From an uncultured Prolixibacteraceae bacterium (lineage in GTDB: Bacteria > Bacteroidota > Bacteroidia > Bacteroidales > Prolixibacteraceae): DNA of 40,509 bases. Positions 18,722-27,427 of this stretch are shown in pieces. Position numbers and translations under genes: made by a program. Position 1 is the stretch's first letter. Every line of letters starts with the position of its first letter. The DNA lies in the NCBI GenBank assembly GCA_903834475.1, contig CAILJH010000048.1, positions 1 to 40,509 of the forward strand, in the 5' to 3' direction. The notes beneath the pieces are model-generated. The model searched no databases, was not told the origin of the DNA, and worked only from the letters and a program-made list of their open reading frames with translations.

Positions 18722-18809
18722 CTTTTTCTTTGGTGCTTTAAACTGATTTGATTGTGTACTTTACTACAAAAGAATAGCTTTTTTTGATTCTTTCAAAAAT
18801 AAATATTAA

Positions 18810-18832
18810 TATTGAGTCGCAATGACTCAATA
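18810..18832. promoter_or_regulatory. palindromic operator candidate between the Nudix regulator and GH2 genes
   Basis: TATTGAGTC (18810-18818) and its exact reverse complement GACTCAATA (18824-18832) flank GCAAT. This 23-bp dyad lies in the 176-bp divergent region, 89 bp from the regulator start and 66 bp from the GH2 start. Its size and symmetry fit a dimeric winged-helix regulator. I saw no second full copy in the window. Confidence 0.6.
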
Positions 18833-18897
18833 AATTATTCATTTTGGTTGAATGGATATTTTTTGAAATGATTCATCAACACCTAAAAGTAAACATT

Positions 18898-21435
18898 ATG
18901 AAAAAATCGATTTTATCACTGCTTGTTGTTGCTCTGGTTTTGCTTTTTAATTCCTGCTCTAATAAGGGAGAAACATTACCACGAACTGTTTGCTTTGATG
19001 ACGGATGGAGATTTATAAAAGATAATCCGCCAAAAGCAGAAGATCCCACTTTCGATGATTCAAGTTGGCGTTTACTTGATTTGCCACACGACTGGAGTAT
19101 CGAAGATTTGCCGAACCAAACAAAGGATAGTATTGTTGGACCTTTTTCCAAAGCTTCTGTCTGTAAAATGGGGACTGGTAACACGGTTGGCGGGACAGCA
19201 TGGTACCGGAAAACCTTTAAGGTGGATAAGAGCAACAAAAGCAAAGTCGTTTACCTTCAGTTTGACGGCGTGTATATGAACTCCGACGTTTGGGTTAACG
19301 GGAAACATGTTGGAAATCATCCGTACGGATATACTTCCTTCTATTTCAACATTACACCATTTTTAAACGCTGTAGGAGAAAATAATACGGTTGCTGTTCA
19401 GGTAAAGGACGAGGGATTTAATGCACGGTGGTATTCCGGTTCAGGTATTTACCGGCATACCTGGCTTACTTTTACTGATCCGGTTCATATTCCTACATGG
19501 GGTACGTTTATTACAACGCCGGAAGTAAGTGAAAAATCGGCAATTGTATCGGTTAAAACTAAAGTGCTGAATGAAGGCCAAAATGAAACCGATACTGAAA
19601 TAAGTATCGATATTATTGATGCACAAGGCAAAGTTGTTGGCAATGAAAAAAGCAAATCGACAATTGCAGCCGGAGCATCGTATGAATTTTCTCAAAATAT
19701 AACGGTCAACAATCCAACACTTTGGAATTTAGATAAGCCAGAACTTTATCAGGCTAAGGTTTCTGTTACTTCGGAAAAAAATTCTGATCAGGAAACCTAC
19801 ACCTTTGGAATCAGGAGCATCCACTTTGATGCCCAAACAGGGTTTACTTTAAACGGAAAGACAATCAAACTAAAAGGAGGCTGCTTCCATCACGACAATG
19901 GGCCACTTGGATCAGCCGCCATCGACAGGGCTGAAGAACGTAAAATCGAAATCATCAAAAAAGCAGGATTCAATGCAATCAGGTGCAGTCACAACCCGCC
20001 GTCGCCTGCTTTTCTGAATGCCTGCGACCGAAATGGAATAGTGGTTATCGACGAAGCATTCGACATGTGGGAACAATCGAAAATGGCTATGATGGCCATG
20101 TTATCGCACAAAGGAGGTAATATGGAACCTCCTGCAGACTATTCGAAATATTTTAAAACATGGTGGAAAAGGGACATTGAATCGATGGTGACCCGCGACC
20201 GGAATCATCCTTCTGTGATCATGTGGAGTATTGGAAACGAGATTATGGAAGCAGCAGACACTTCGGGTTTGAGGATTGCCACAAACCTGGTGAACGAGGT
20301 AAAGAAATACGATACTTCAAGAGCTGTGACCGAAGCACATGTGGATATGGGAGAAGCCTTTGGAGGCAAGAGTACATGGGAGAGCCGGACACCACATTTT
20401 GCTTTACTGGATGTTGTAGGTTACAATTATGGATACTTAAGATACGAGTCCGATCATGCGAAATATCCTGAAAGAGTGTTTTACGGCTCTGAAACAAATC
20501 CTCCGCTTGCGTATGAAAACTGGAGATTAGTTGAGAAGATGCCCAATGTTCTTGGTGAGTTTACCTGGTCGGGAATGGATTACCTGGGCGAAGCAGGAAC
20601 TGGTATTCCCCGATTGATGGATGAGGAATTTCTAAGAAAAGCCGGAAATAATCCAATGGCTATTATAATGCAATTTTTTAATCCTGTTTCCTGGCCTGCC
20701 ATCAGCAATTATCAGGGCGACCTGGATCTTATCGGGAATTACAAAGTACCTTATTACTATCGCCACGTGGTGTGGGGCGAAAGTAAAGTCGAAATGTTTG
20801 TACATACTCCAATTCCGGCAGGTAAAAAAGAAATTACAAGTCCATGGGGCTTTCCCGACGAATTAAGAAGCTGGACATGGCCGGGTCAGGAAGGGAAAAA
20901 AATGCAGGTACATGTTTACACCAAAAGCCCTTTGGTAAAACTTGAACTGAATGGTAAAATTGTGGGCGAGCAAAAAGTGGATACCGAAAAAACAATTACC
21001 GCCACCTTCGAAATACCTTATGAGTCCGGAACCCTTACTGCACATTGCTTTGATAACGGCGGTAAGGAAACGGCAACCCAATCGATAAAAACCGTTGGTA
21101 AACCTTTTGCAATTCAGCTTGTTGCCGACCGAAGTACCATCAAAGCTGACCGGAACGATTTGTCGTATGTGGCCGTTGAGATCCTTGACGAAAAAGGCAA
21201 CCTGATTCCAAACGATGACCGGTTGATTCATTTCATACTGAACGGGAACGGTGAAATTGCCGGTGTAGGAAATGGAAATCCAAAAGATGTCAGCAGTTTT
21301 CAGCAACCACAGAAATCAACTTTCCTGGGCAAGGGATTAGTTATTATTCGCCCGAAGGGAAATTCAGGAAAGATTATTGTAACCGCTAAATCAGATGGAT
21401 TAAAAGACGCGAATATTGAGTTAAAAACACAATAG
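18898..21435 (+). CDS. GH2 beta-galactosidase-like lipoprotein
   Basis: An 845-residue family 2 glycoside hydrolase. I chose the ATG at 18898; the longer frame begins with a TTG and adds 18 residues. The N terminus MKKSILSLLVVALVLLFNSC gives a lipoprotein signal with the lipidated Cys at 20. Domains are a jelly roll with LPHDWSIED and VWVNGKHVG, an Ig-like domain, and a TIM barrel. The barrel carries WSIGNEI (acid/base E448), YGSETNP (nucleophile E532) and EFTWSGMDYLGE. C-terminal Ig-like domains of the bacterial beta-galactosidase type follow (DUF4982-like, then an invasin-like fold with GNGEIAGVGNGNP). It is divergent from the Nudix regulator and ends in a strong terminator, so it is probably a single-gene transcript. 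The exact glycoside cleaved is unknown. Confidence 0.93.
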   Translation: MKKSILSLLVVALVLLFNSCSNKGETLPRTVCFDDGWRFIKDNPPKAEDPTFDDSSWRLLDLPHDWSIEDLPNQTKDSIVGPFSKASVCKMGTGNTVGGTAWYRKTFKVDKSNKSKVVYLQFDGVYMNSDVWVNGKHVGNHPYGYTSFYFNITPFLNAVGENNTVAVQVKDEGFNARWYSGSGIYRHTWLTFTDPVHIPTWGTFITTPEVSEKSAIVSVKTKVLNEGQNETDTEISIDIIDAQGKVVGNEKSKSTIAAGASYEFSQNITVNNPTLWNLDKPELYQAKVSVTSEKNSDQETYTFGIRSIHFDAQTGFTLNGKTIKLKGGCFHHDNGPLGSAAIDRAEERKIEIIKKAGFNAIRCSHNPPSPAFLNACDRNGIVVIDEAFDMWEQSKMAMMAMLSHKGGNMEPPADYSKYFKTWWKRDIESMVTRDRNHPSVIMWSIGNEIMEAADTSGLRIATNLVNEVKKYDTSRAVTEAHVDMGEAFGGKSTWESRTPHFALLDVVGYNYGYLRYESDHAKYPERVFYGSETNPPLAYENWRLVEKMPNVLGEFTWSGMDYLGEAGTGIPRLMDEEFLRKAGNNPMAIIMQFFNPVSWPAISNYQGDLDLIGNYKVPYYYRHVVWGESKVEMFVHTPIPAGKKEITSPWGFPDELRSWTWPGQEGKKMQVHVYTKSPLVKLELNGKIVGEQKVDTEKTITATFEIPYESGTLTAHCFDNGGKETATQSIKTVGKPFAIQLVADRSTIKADRNDLSYVAVEILDEKGNLIPNDDRLIHFILNGNGEIAGVGNGNPKDVSSFQQPQKSTFLGKGLVIIRPKGNSGKIIVTAKSDGLKDANIELKTQ

Positions 21436-21457
21436 ATTTTTTTCATAATTTATCGAA

Positions 21458-21514
21458 ATTCAGGGAAACACAAACTAAAGTTGCATTAGTCGTTTCCCTG
21501 AATGTCTTTTTTTT
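21458..21514 (+). terminator. intrinsic terminator after the GH2 beta-galactosidase gene
   Basis: ATTCAGGGAAAC (21458-21469) pairs perfectly with GTTTCCCTGAAT (21492-21503), and eight T residues follow at 21507-21514. It starts 23 nt after the GH2 stop. The convergent hydA gene ends 46 nt further on, so the stem may also limit read-through from that side. Confidence 0.88.
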
Positions 21515-21559
21515 GATTCGATCCAAAACAGATAATTCGAAAAAATACATTTTGTATTC

Positions 21560-23323
21560 TTAATTTCGGTCGAAATACTTGGTGTGAAGTAATTCGTGTG
21601 ATAAATGACTGAGTGGCTGTTTCAGAAACTCTTCATAGATTTGAATAATCTCAGGATTTTCGTGTGATTTTCGAAGTTGCTTCCCTTCATCTTCAGCGTA
21701 AATAGCTCCAATTCGTTTGTTTCGGATTTCATTGGTGGTAAAACGGGGTTGTCCGCCACCGCCGATACATCCTCCCGGACAGGTCATGATTTCAATAAAA
21801 TGAAACTCCTCACCGGCGCGCATGGCTTCAATAATTTTCTTCGCATTTCCCAATCCATGAGCTACTCCAACTTTTAACTCCACCCCTTCGAGGAAACTCC
21901 AGGCAGGCAGACATCCTTCAATTTTCAGTGATGCTTTTTTTACTCCTTCCAAACCAGCAACAGGTTGAAGATGCAAGTTTGCAACAGGTAATTCGCGGCC
22001 AGTTACAATCTGGTATGCCGTACGCAGCGCGGCTTCCATCACACCACCGGTATTGGCAAAAATATCGGCTGCTCCTGAACCGCTTCCCATTGGTGAATCC
22101 ATAACACCATCTTCCAGATTCCTGAATTCAATGCCCGATTGTTTGATCATGCGTGCCAATTCTCGTGTAGTCAGCACGTAGTCAACATCCTGAAATCCGC
22201 TGTCATTCATTTCCGGACGCTGGCATTCAAATTTTTTGGCGGTACAAGGCATCACTGAAACAACGACAATATCTTTTGGATCAACCCCTGCTTTTTTTGC
22301 ATAGTAGGTTTTGGCTACTGCGCCAAACATTTGTTGTGGCGATTTGCAGCTTGAAATATTATCCAAAATTTCAGGATAGAAATATTCAGCATACTTGATC
22401 CAACCGGGAGAGCAGGAAGTAAATTGCGGAAGGGCAACCTGTTGTTTGTCGACCAGAGCTTTTTTAAGCCTTGTAAGCAGTTCGGTTCCTTCTTCCATAA
22501 TGGTGAGGTCGGCAGTGAAATTGGTGTCGAATACCCGGTCGAAGCCAAGCAGCCGAAGCGCAGAAACCATTTTGCCGGTTACCCGGGTTCCAGGTTCGTA
22601 TCCGAAACACTCGCCCAGTGCAGCACGAATGGCAGGAGCTGTCTGCACGACTACAAATTTCTTCGGATCTTCGATGGCTTCCCAAACGAAGTCGATATGT
22701 TCTTTTTCGGTTATTGCACCAACCGGACAAATGGCGGCACATTGCCCGCACTGCACACACATAACACCATCGAGATGCTGATCGAAAGCAGGACCAATTT
22801 TCGAATCAAATCCACGTCCCTGGGCAAAAAGTGAGCCTACTCCTTGTATTTCATTGCAAACGGTCATGCAGCGGCGGCATTTGATACATTTGCCCGAATC
22901 GCGCACCAAGGCTGGAGTACTGTCGTCGATAAATGTTTTTAGAGTCTCTCCCGGAAAGGCAATTTCCATGATTCCCATTTCGGTGGCCAGTTGCTGCAAT
23001 TCACAATCCTCATTCCGTACACAGGTTTTGCATTCGCCGCAATGTTCGGAAATGAGCAGTTCAACGACAAACTTTCGTGCTTCACGAACATTTTTTGAGT
23101 TGGTCGTGATTTTCATTCCTTCAAGAGCAGGCGTGGTGCAGGAAGCTACCATATTCCGGGCACCTTCGACATCGACCATACAAACCCTGCACGCCCCTTT
23201 CGGAAATTGATTTTCTACATGACAAAGTGTTGGAATCCTGATCCCGGCCTTTGCCGCCGCATCAAAAATGGTGCTGCCTTCGCTGATTTCTACCGCTTGT
23301 TTGTTGATATATACTGTTGTCAT
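21560..23323 (-). CDS. hydA: [FeFe] hydrogenase catalytic subunit, NADH-linked multimeric type
   Basis: A 587-residue [FeFe] hydrogenase of the HydA/HndD type that makes or uses H2. In order it has a [2Fe-2S] ferredoxin domain (C in PTLCHVENQFPKGACRVC), a His/Cys-ligated [4Fe-4S] site (HCGECKTCVRNEDC), two [4Fe-4S] sites (CIKCRRCMTVC and CVQCGQCAAIC), and the H-cluster domain. The three H-cluster signatures are TSCSPGW, MPCTAKK and MTCPGGCIGGGGQP. The small C-terminal domain ends HTKYFDR, as in relatives. It is the last gene of a NuoE-like, NuoF-GltD-like, HydA operon, and NADH or NADPH is the probable electron partner. A 226-nt spacer full of G-rich repeats separates it from hydB. No maturases (HydE, F, G) are in the window. 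Confidence 0.96.
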   Translation of the reverse strand: MTTVYINKQAVEISEGSTIFDAAAKAGIRIPTLCHVENQFPKGACRVCMVDVEGARNMVASCTTPALEGMKITTNSKNVREARKFVVELLISEHCGECKTCVRNEDCELQQLATEMGIMEIAFPGETLKTFIDDSTPALVRDSGKCIKCRRCMTVCNEIQGVGSLFAQGRGFDSKIGPAFDQHLDGVMCVQCGQCAAICPVGAITEKEHIDFVWEAIEDPKKFVVVQTAPAIRAALGECFGYEPGTRVTGKMVSALRLLGFDRVFDTNFTADLTIMEEGTELLTRLKKALVDKQQVALPQFTSCSPGWIKYAEYFYPEILDNISSCKSPQQMFGAVAKTYYAKKAGVDPKDIVVVSVMPCTAKKFECQRPEMNDSGFQDVDYVLTTRELARMIKQSGIEFRNLEDGVMDSPMGSGSGAADIFANTGGVMEAALRTAYQIVTGRELPVANLHLQPVAGLEGVKKASLKIEGCLPAWSFLEGVELKVGVAHGLGNAKKIIEAMRAGEEFHFIEIMTCPGGCIGGGGQPRFTTNEIRNKRIGAIYAEDEGKQLRKSHENPEIIQIYEEFLKQPLSHLSHELLHTKYFDRN

Positions 23324-23549
23324 TTTTTATAAAAATTAGGCCCCCTCCAAACCTCCCCCGAAGGGTGAGGCTTTACGCGGTGCGGATTATTAAATTTTAG
23401 CCCCCTCTATATCTCCCCCATAGGGGGGAGACTTTAAGCGGTGCATATTCACAAAATTTTCGCTTTAATTACAATAAATTCAGAACTTGGCTTTCTTGTT
23501 CCCCTCCCTCGGAGGGGTTAGGGGAGGCTTGATGGGTTGGGAGGGGCCT
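23324..23549. repeat. cluster of G-rich hairpin repeats within the hydrogenase operon
   Basis: The spacer between hydB and hydA holds two direct 60-bp units (23341-23400 and 23401-23460). Each has CCCCCTC, a C-rich/G-rich hairpin, CTTTA, GCGGTGC and an AAATTT run. A third, oppositely oriented hairpin lies at 23500-23548 (CCCCTCC...GGAGGGG, then TTAGGGGAGG). The first unit contains the exact reverse complement of the 19-mer at 984-1002. Read in the direction of hydA, that 19-mer ends 17 nt before the ATG. No frame of note is present. Confidence 0.8.
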
Positions 23550-26500
23550 TTACTTACTTCCGTAATCGCACCTCAAACATCTTCTGGCCTGCCGGATGGC
23601 TTCGCCTTCGGGCCAGACTAATTCCACTTCGTCGAAGTTGTGCATGCGCCGGTTGGCACTCAGCATCACCATGTGAGTTCGCGGGTATTTTGCCGGATCG
23701 GCTTCAGGATCGAAAAAGCTGTCGTTGTGTTTTTCCTTGCGCCAGAAATCATGTTTGTCTCCGGAAAGATAGAGGTCAATTCCTACTGCGGCCCTTTCGC
23801 CTCCTGCCACTGCTTCGATAACAGATGATGGTCCGGTTGCCGCATCACCTCCGGTGAAAATCCAGGATTCAGAGGTTTGACCGGTTTGTTTGTCACATTT
23901 TATCTGAGACTTTCCAGCTAAATCAAGTTCTACGCCATTGGTTATTTTATCGACATCGAGTGTTTGTCCGGTAGCCACTATGATTTGGTCAGCTTCCATG
24001 ATGAACGATTCATCGCTTTCAACAGGTTTCCGGCGGCCGCTTGAATCGAATGTTCCGAGTTTCATGCGTACACAATGTACTCCTGAAACTTTTCCATTCT
24101 CAGTCAATATTTCTTTTGGATTCGTAAGTGTAAACAGTTCAATTTTTTCCTGAACTGCTGCATCAATTTCCTCGGCCCATGCAGGCATTTCATCCTGTGT
24201 TCTTCGGTAAACGACACTTACTTTTTCGGCTCCAAGACGAACGGCAGTGCGCGCTGCGTCAATGGCTGCATTTCCGCCACCTACCACGATGATTTTCTTT
24301 CCAACCGGAACTGAACCACGCAGGTTATAAGTCTGTAAGAATTTCAATGCGTCAACGACACCTTCGCTGTCAATACCCGGTATCTTCGGTTTGATTCCTT
24401 CAGGATTACCAACCCCAATAAATACGGCATGGTAACCTTCCGCTTTTAACGATGAAATCGTGAAATCGCTGCCAAGACGTACTCCTGTCTGAATGTCAAC
24501 ACCCATATTCTCAATCATACGGATTTCGCGGGCAAGAATTTCGCGTGGAAGACGATATGATGGAATGGTTTGTACCAGCATTCCTCCCGGGCGTTGTTCT
24601 GCTTCGAAAACTTTGGGTTTATATCCCAGCCGGGCAAGGAAGTAGGCACAGGAAAGACCGGCCGGACCGGCTCCAATAATCGCTATTTTCTTTTTACTAT
24701 TGATTGCATTTTCACGCATTTCAGGAAGTTGTATCGTGATTTCCTGATCGACCATAAAGCGTTTTACACCACGGATGGATACCGATGAGTCGAGGCTTGC
24801 CCTTCGGCATTTGTCTTCACAGGTATGAAAACAAACCCGGGCACAAACGGCAGCAAACGGATTGCGTTCACGGTGCAATTTGAGCGCTTCAGCATATCGT
24901 TTTTCACCGGTCAGCGAAATGAATCCGGGAACATCAACTCCTGCAGGACAGGCGCTCTGGCAAGGTGCTCGAACCAGTTTGGCACAAACTCCTGCTTCGC
25001 ACTTGTGTTCCATGATGTGCATTTCGTATTCATTTCGGAAGTATCTCAGAGTTGAAAGCACCGGGTTTGGAGCCGATTGCCCCAATCCGCACAATGAAGT
25101 CTGTTTGATCCAATGGCCAAGTCGTTCCAGTTTTTCAATGTCCTCCGGAACTCCACGCCCGGTGGTGATCTTGTCGAGTATCTCATACATGCGTTTGGTT
25201 CCCACACGGCATGGAGTGCATTTTCCACAGGATTCTTCAGTCACAAACTGAATGAAAAATTTGGCCACATCGACCATGCAGGAGCCTTCGTCCATCACAA
25301 CCAAACCTCCTGAACCCATGATCGCGCCCAGTTCGTTGAGCGATTCGTAGTCAAGAGCAACGTCAAGGTGCTGCTTTGGGATACAACCTCCGGATGGACC
25401 GCCAATTTGCGCAGCTTTAAACGGTTTGCCGCTGCTTGTTCCACCGCCGATATCATAAATCAAATCGCCAAGGTTGGTGCCGACCGGAACTTCGAAAAGT
25501 CCCGAGTTTTTGATGGCACCGGCCAGTGCAAATATCTTTGTGCCTTTGCTTTTTCCTGTTCCGAATTGGGCAAACCATTCGCCACCATTTTCAATGATGG
25601 AAGTCACATTTGCGAAAGTCTCCACGTTATTGAGGACCGTAGGTTTCCCCCATAAACCGGCAGTGGTAGGAAAGGGTGGGCGAGGGCGTGGTTCGCCGCG
25701 CTTTCCTTCAATGGATGCCATCAAGGCGGTTTCTTCGCCGCAGACAAAAGCACCTGATCCCATGCGGATATCCAGGTCAAAGCTGAAGTTAGTTCCCAAA
25801 ATATTTTTGCCAAGCAAACCCATTTCACGGGCATCATCCATGGCCTTGCCCAATCGTTCCACTGCCAATGGATATTCTGCACGCACATATACAAATCCTG
25901 TAGAAGCGCCAATAGTGTAGGCTCCGATGATCATTCCTTCAACCACGCTATGAGGATCGCCTTCCAGAATGCTTCGATCCATAAAAGCTCCCGGATCGCC
26001 TTCGTCGGCATTGCACAAGATGTATTTTTGATCGGCAATTTCCTTTTTTGCCAGATTCCATTTCATGAAAGTTGGAAAACCAGCACCGCCACGTCCACGT
26101 AATCCAGATGCTTTCATCTCGTCGATCACCTGATCAGGAGAGAGCTGAGTAAGCGTTTTTCGTAGGGAAACATAACCACCCGAAGCGATATAGTCGCTGA
26201 TGCTTACAGGATCAATGGTTCCGCAGCGTTTGAGAACGATTTTCCGTTGACGGTTGAAAAACTTAATATCCATAGCTTTCGGTATGGCTTTTCCATCTTC
26301 GTCGCGGTGGTGCAGTAGTTTTTCCACCGGATTTCCACCAATCAGGTGTTCGTCAATGATTAGGTCAATATCAGCTAATTGAACATTTTCATAAAAGATA
26401 CCTGATTTTTTCATCAGGATAACCGGCCCTTTGGAACAGGGTCCAAGGCAACCTGTAGCTTTCACCATGAATTTGGATGAAAGGCCGCGTTCTTCCAATT

Positions 26501-26663
26501 GTTCAGCCAGCTGGGATCTAACGTTCAGCGAGCCACAGGCGATGCACCCACCTCCGGTACAAACCTGAATGATCTCTTCAAAATGCTTGTATTGTTCGGA
26601 CTGTTTATCCGATATTTCCTGAAAAAATTTGTCAAACTTTTCAGGAGAATTTAATTTATGCAT
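23550..26663 (-). CDS. NuoF-like hydrogenase subunit fused to a GltD/NfnB-like flavoprotein
   Basis: A 1037-residue fusion. Residues about 33-130 are a thioredoxin-like [2Fe-2S] domain (QVCTGGGCIACGS). Next is the NuoF core with the FMN/NADH loop GRGGAGFPTFMKWN (about 188-202), an SLBB domain, and the [4Fe-4S] motif ESCGKCTPCRVGTKRM (near 478). HydB/HndC relatives usually end with two ferredoxin-type clusters. Here a full GltD-like part follows from about 565: an N-terminal Cys cluster (CQSACPAGVDVPG, CARVCFHTCEDKC), FAD site GAGPAGLSCAYFL (near 661) and NAD(P) site VVGGGNAAIDAARTA (near 790), ending RRCLRCDYGSK. It should link NADH, and probably a second pyridine nucleotide through the GltD part, to the HydA clusters. 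It lies 18 nt after hydC. Confidence 0.93.
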   Translation of the reverse strand: MHKLNSPEKFDKFFQEISDKQSEQYKHFEEIIQVCTGGGCIACGSLNVRSQLAEQLEERGLSSKFMVKATGCLGPCSKGPVILMKKSGIFYENVQLADIDLIIDEHLIGGNPVEKLLHHRDEDGKAIPKAMDIKFFNRQRKIVLKRCGTIDPVSISDYIASGGYVSLRKTLTQLSPDQVIDEMKASGLRGRGGAGFPTFMKWNLAKKEIADQKYILCNADEGDPGAFMDRSILEGDPHSVVEGMIIGAYTIGASTGFVYVRAEYPLAVERLGKAMDDAREMGLLGKNILGTNFSFDLDIRMGSGAFVCGEETALMASIEGKRGEPRPRPPFPTTAGLWGKPTVLNNVETFANVTSIIENGGEWFAQFGTGKSKGTKIFALAGAIKNSGLFEVPVGTNLGDLIYDIGGGTSSGKPFKAAQIGGPSGGCIPKQHLDVALDYESLNELGAIMGSGGLVVMDEGSCMVDVAKFFIQFVTEESCGKCTPCRVGTKRMYEILDKITTGRGVPEDIEKLERLGHWIKQTSLCGLGQSAPNPVLSTLRYFRNEYEMHIMEHKCEAGVCAKLVRAPCQSACPAGVDVPGFISLTGEKRYAEALKLHRERNPFAAVCARVCFHTCEDKCRRASLDSSVSIRGVKRFMVDQEITIQLPEMRENAINSKKKIAIIGAGPAGLSCAYFLARLGYKPKVFEAEQRPGGMLVQTIPSYRLPREILAREIRMIENMGVDIQTGVRLGSDFTISSLKAEGYHAVFIGVGNPEGIKPKIPGIDSEGVVDALKFLQTYNLRGSVPVGKKIIVVGGGNAAIDAARTAVRLGAEKVSVVYRRTQDEMPAWAEEIDAAVQEKIELFTLTNPKEILTENGKVSGVHCVRMKLGTFDSSGRRKPVESDESFIMEADQIIVATGQTLDVDKITNGVELDLAGKSQIKCDKQTGQTSESWIFTGGDAATGPSSVIEAVAGGERAAVGIDLYLSGDKHDFWRKEKHNDSFFDPEADPAKYPRTHMVMLSANRRMHNFDEVELVWPEGEAIRQARRCLRCDYGSK

Positions 26664-26681
26664 ATGGAATTTTTGGATTGG

Positions 26682-27191
26682 TTATTCAAAACTGTTCAAA
26701 ATCTCGCCTACACCGGTTGGTTTAACCCTTTGGAAGGTTTGGTCTCCTACCATAACCACAGGTGCAAGGCCGCAGGCACCAAAGCAGCGCCCTACTTCCA
26801 GCGAGAATTTTTTGTCTGGAGTTGTGCCTCCAATACCAATGTTAAGCTCTTTTTGTAAGGCTTTCAGTACATCTTGTCCTCCGCGGACATAGCAGGCAGT
26901 TCCCAAACAAACCCGAACGGTATATTTCCCTTTTGGTGTAGTTGAGAAATAGGAGTAAAAACCAACCACCCCGGCAACTTCGCTGTAGGGCTTTTTCAGT
27001 TCTTTACTGATTATTCGTAAGGCTTTTTCAGGAAGATACCCAAACAGGTTTTGAGTAGTTTGCAGAACAGGAATTAGTGCTCCAGGGATGGTTCTTTGCG
27101 ATTTAACGATAATCTTCAACCGTTCATAAAGCTCCTCTTCCTGAATTTCACCACAATTGCAGCTGGTCATTTCGGTTTTTAGTTCGGTCAT
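26682..27191 (-). CDS. hydC: NuoE-like [2Fe-2S] subunit of the [FeFe] hydrogenase
   Basis: A 169-residue thioredoxin-fold [2Fe-2S] protein of the NuoE/HydC/HndA family. The four cluster cysteines sit in CLGTACYVRGG and GRCFGACGLAP. An N-terminal helical part with LIPVLQTTQNLFGYLPEKAL is typical. I chose the ATG at 27191; the longer frame starts at a TTG and would run over the promoter. A short Cys-containing leader (MTSCNCGEIQEEE) precedes the fold. It is the first gene of the operon and should pass electrons between the NuoF-like subunit and HydA. Confidence 0.93.
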   Translation of the reverse strand: MTELKTEMTSCNCGEIQEEELYERLKIIVKSQRTIPGALIPVLQTTQNLFGYLPEKALRIISKELKKPYSEVAGVVGFYSYFSTTPKGKYTVRVCLGTACYVRGGQDVLKALQKELNIGIGGTTPDKKFSLEVGRCFGACGLAPVVMVGDQTFQRVKPTGVGEILNSFE

Positions 27192-27232
27192 AATAAATAT
27201 TGTATGGTAAAGATTTAACTTTTCGAAAAATA

Positions 27233-27264
27233 CAAATAAATAGTCGAAAGCTGGCGTGCTCAAA
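27233..27264 (-). promoter_or_regulatory. candidate promoter of the hydrogenase operon
   Basis: On the minus strand a TTTG box (27261-27264) is followed after 20 nt by TTTATTTG (27233-27240). This differs by one base from the Bacteroidota -7 consensus TAnnTTTG, and the spacing is as expected. It leaves a leader of about 35 nt before the hydC ATG. Confidence 0.55.
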
Positions 27265-27277
27265 TATGATTATTTAC

Positions 27278-27299
27278 CATGTAAATACATGTTGTACAA
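27278..27299. promoter_or_regulatory. two adjacent dyads upstream of the hydrogenase promoter
   Basis: CATGT and ACATG flank AAAT at 27278-27291. They overlap the start of TTGTACAA, an 8-bp palindrome at 27292-27299. Both lie just upstream of the candidate promoter, where an activator or redox regulator could bind. They do not match a Rex-type site as I know it. Confidence 0.3.
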
Positions 27300-27358
27300 T
27301 AACATATGGAGGTATATATATAAATGAACGAATCCTGAAATCCTCATTAAAACAAAAA

Positions 27359-27388
27359 CCCCCGGACTCGATAGAATCCGGGGGTTTT
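27359..27388 (-). terminator. intrinsic terminator after the exported redox operon
   Basis: CCCCCGGA (27359-27366) pairs with TCCGGGGG (27377-27384) around a 10-nt loop. On the minus strand the stem is followed by GGTTTTTGTTTT-type sequence, and on the plus strand by TTTT. It lies about 40 nt beyond the stop of the TIM-barrel gene and isolates that operon from the hydrogenase operon. Confidence 0.9.
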
Positions 27389-27427
27389 ATGATCTGTACT
27401 GCGATTAACAAACTATTCAACGACTCA

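Noticed and set aside
23341..23460. Two 60-bp direct repeats considered as a CRISPR array
   Set aside because: There are only two units, with no unique spacers between short repeats and no cas genes nearby. The units are self-complementary G-rich elements.
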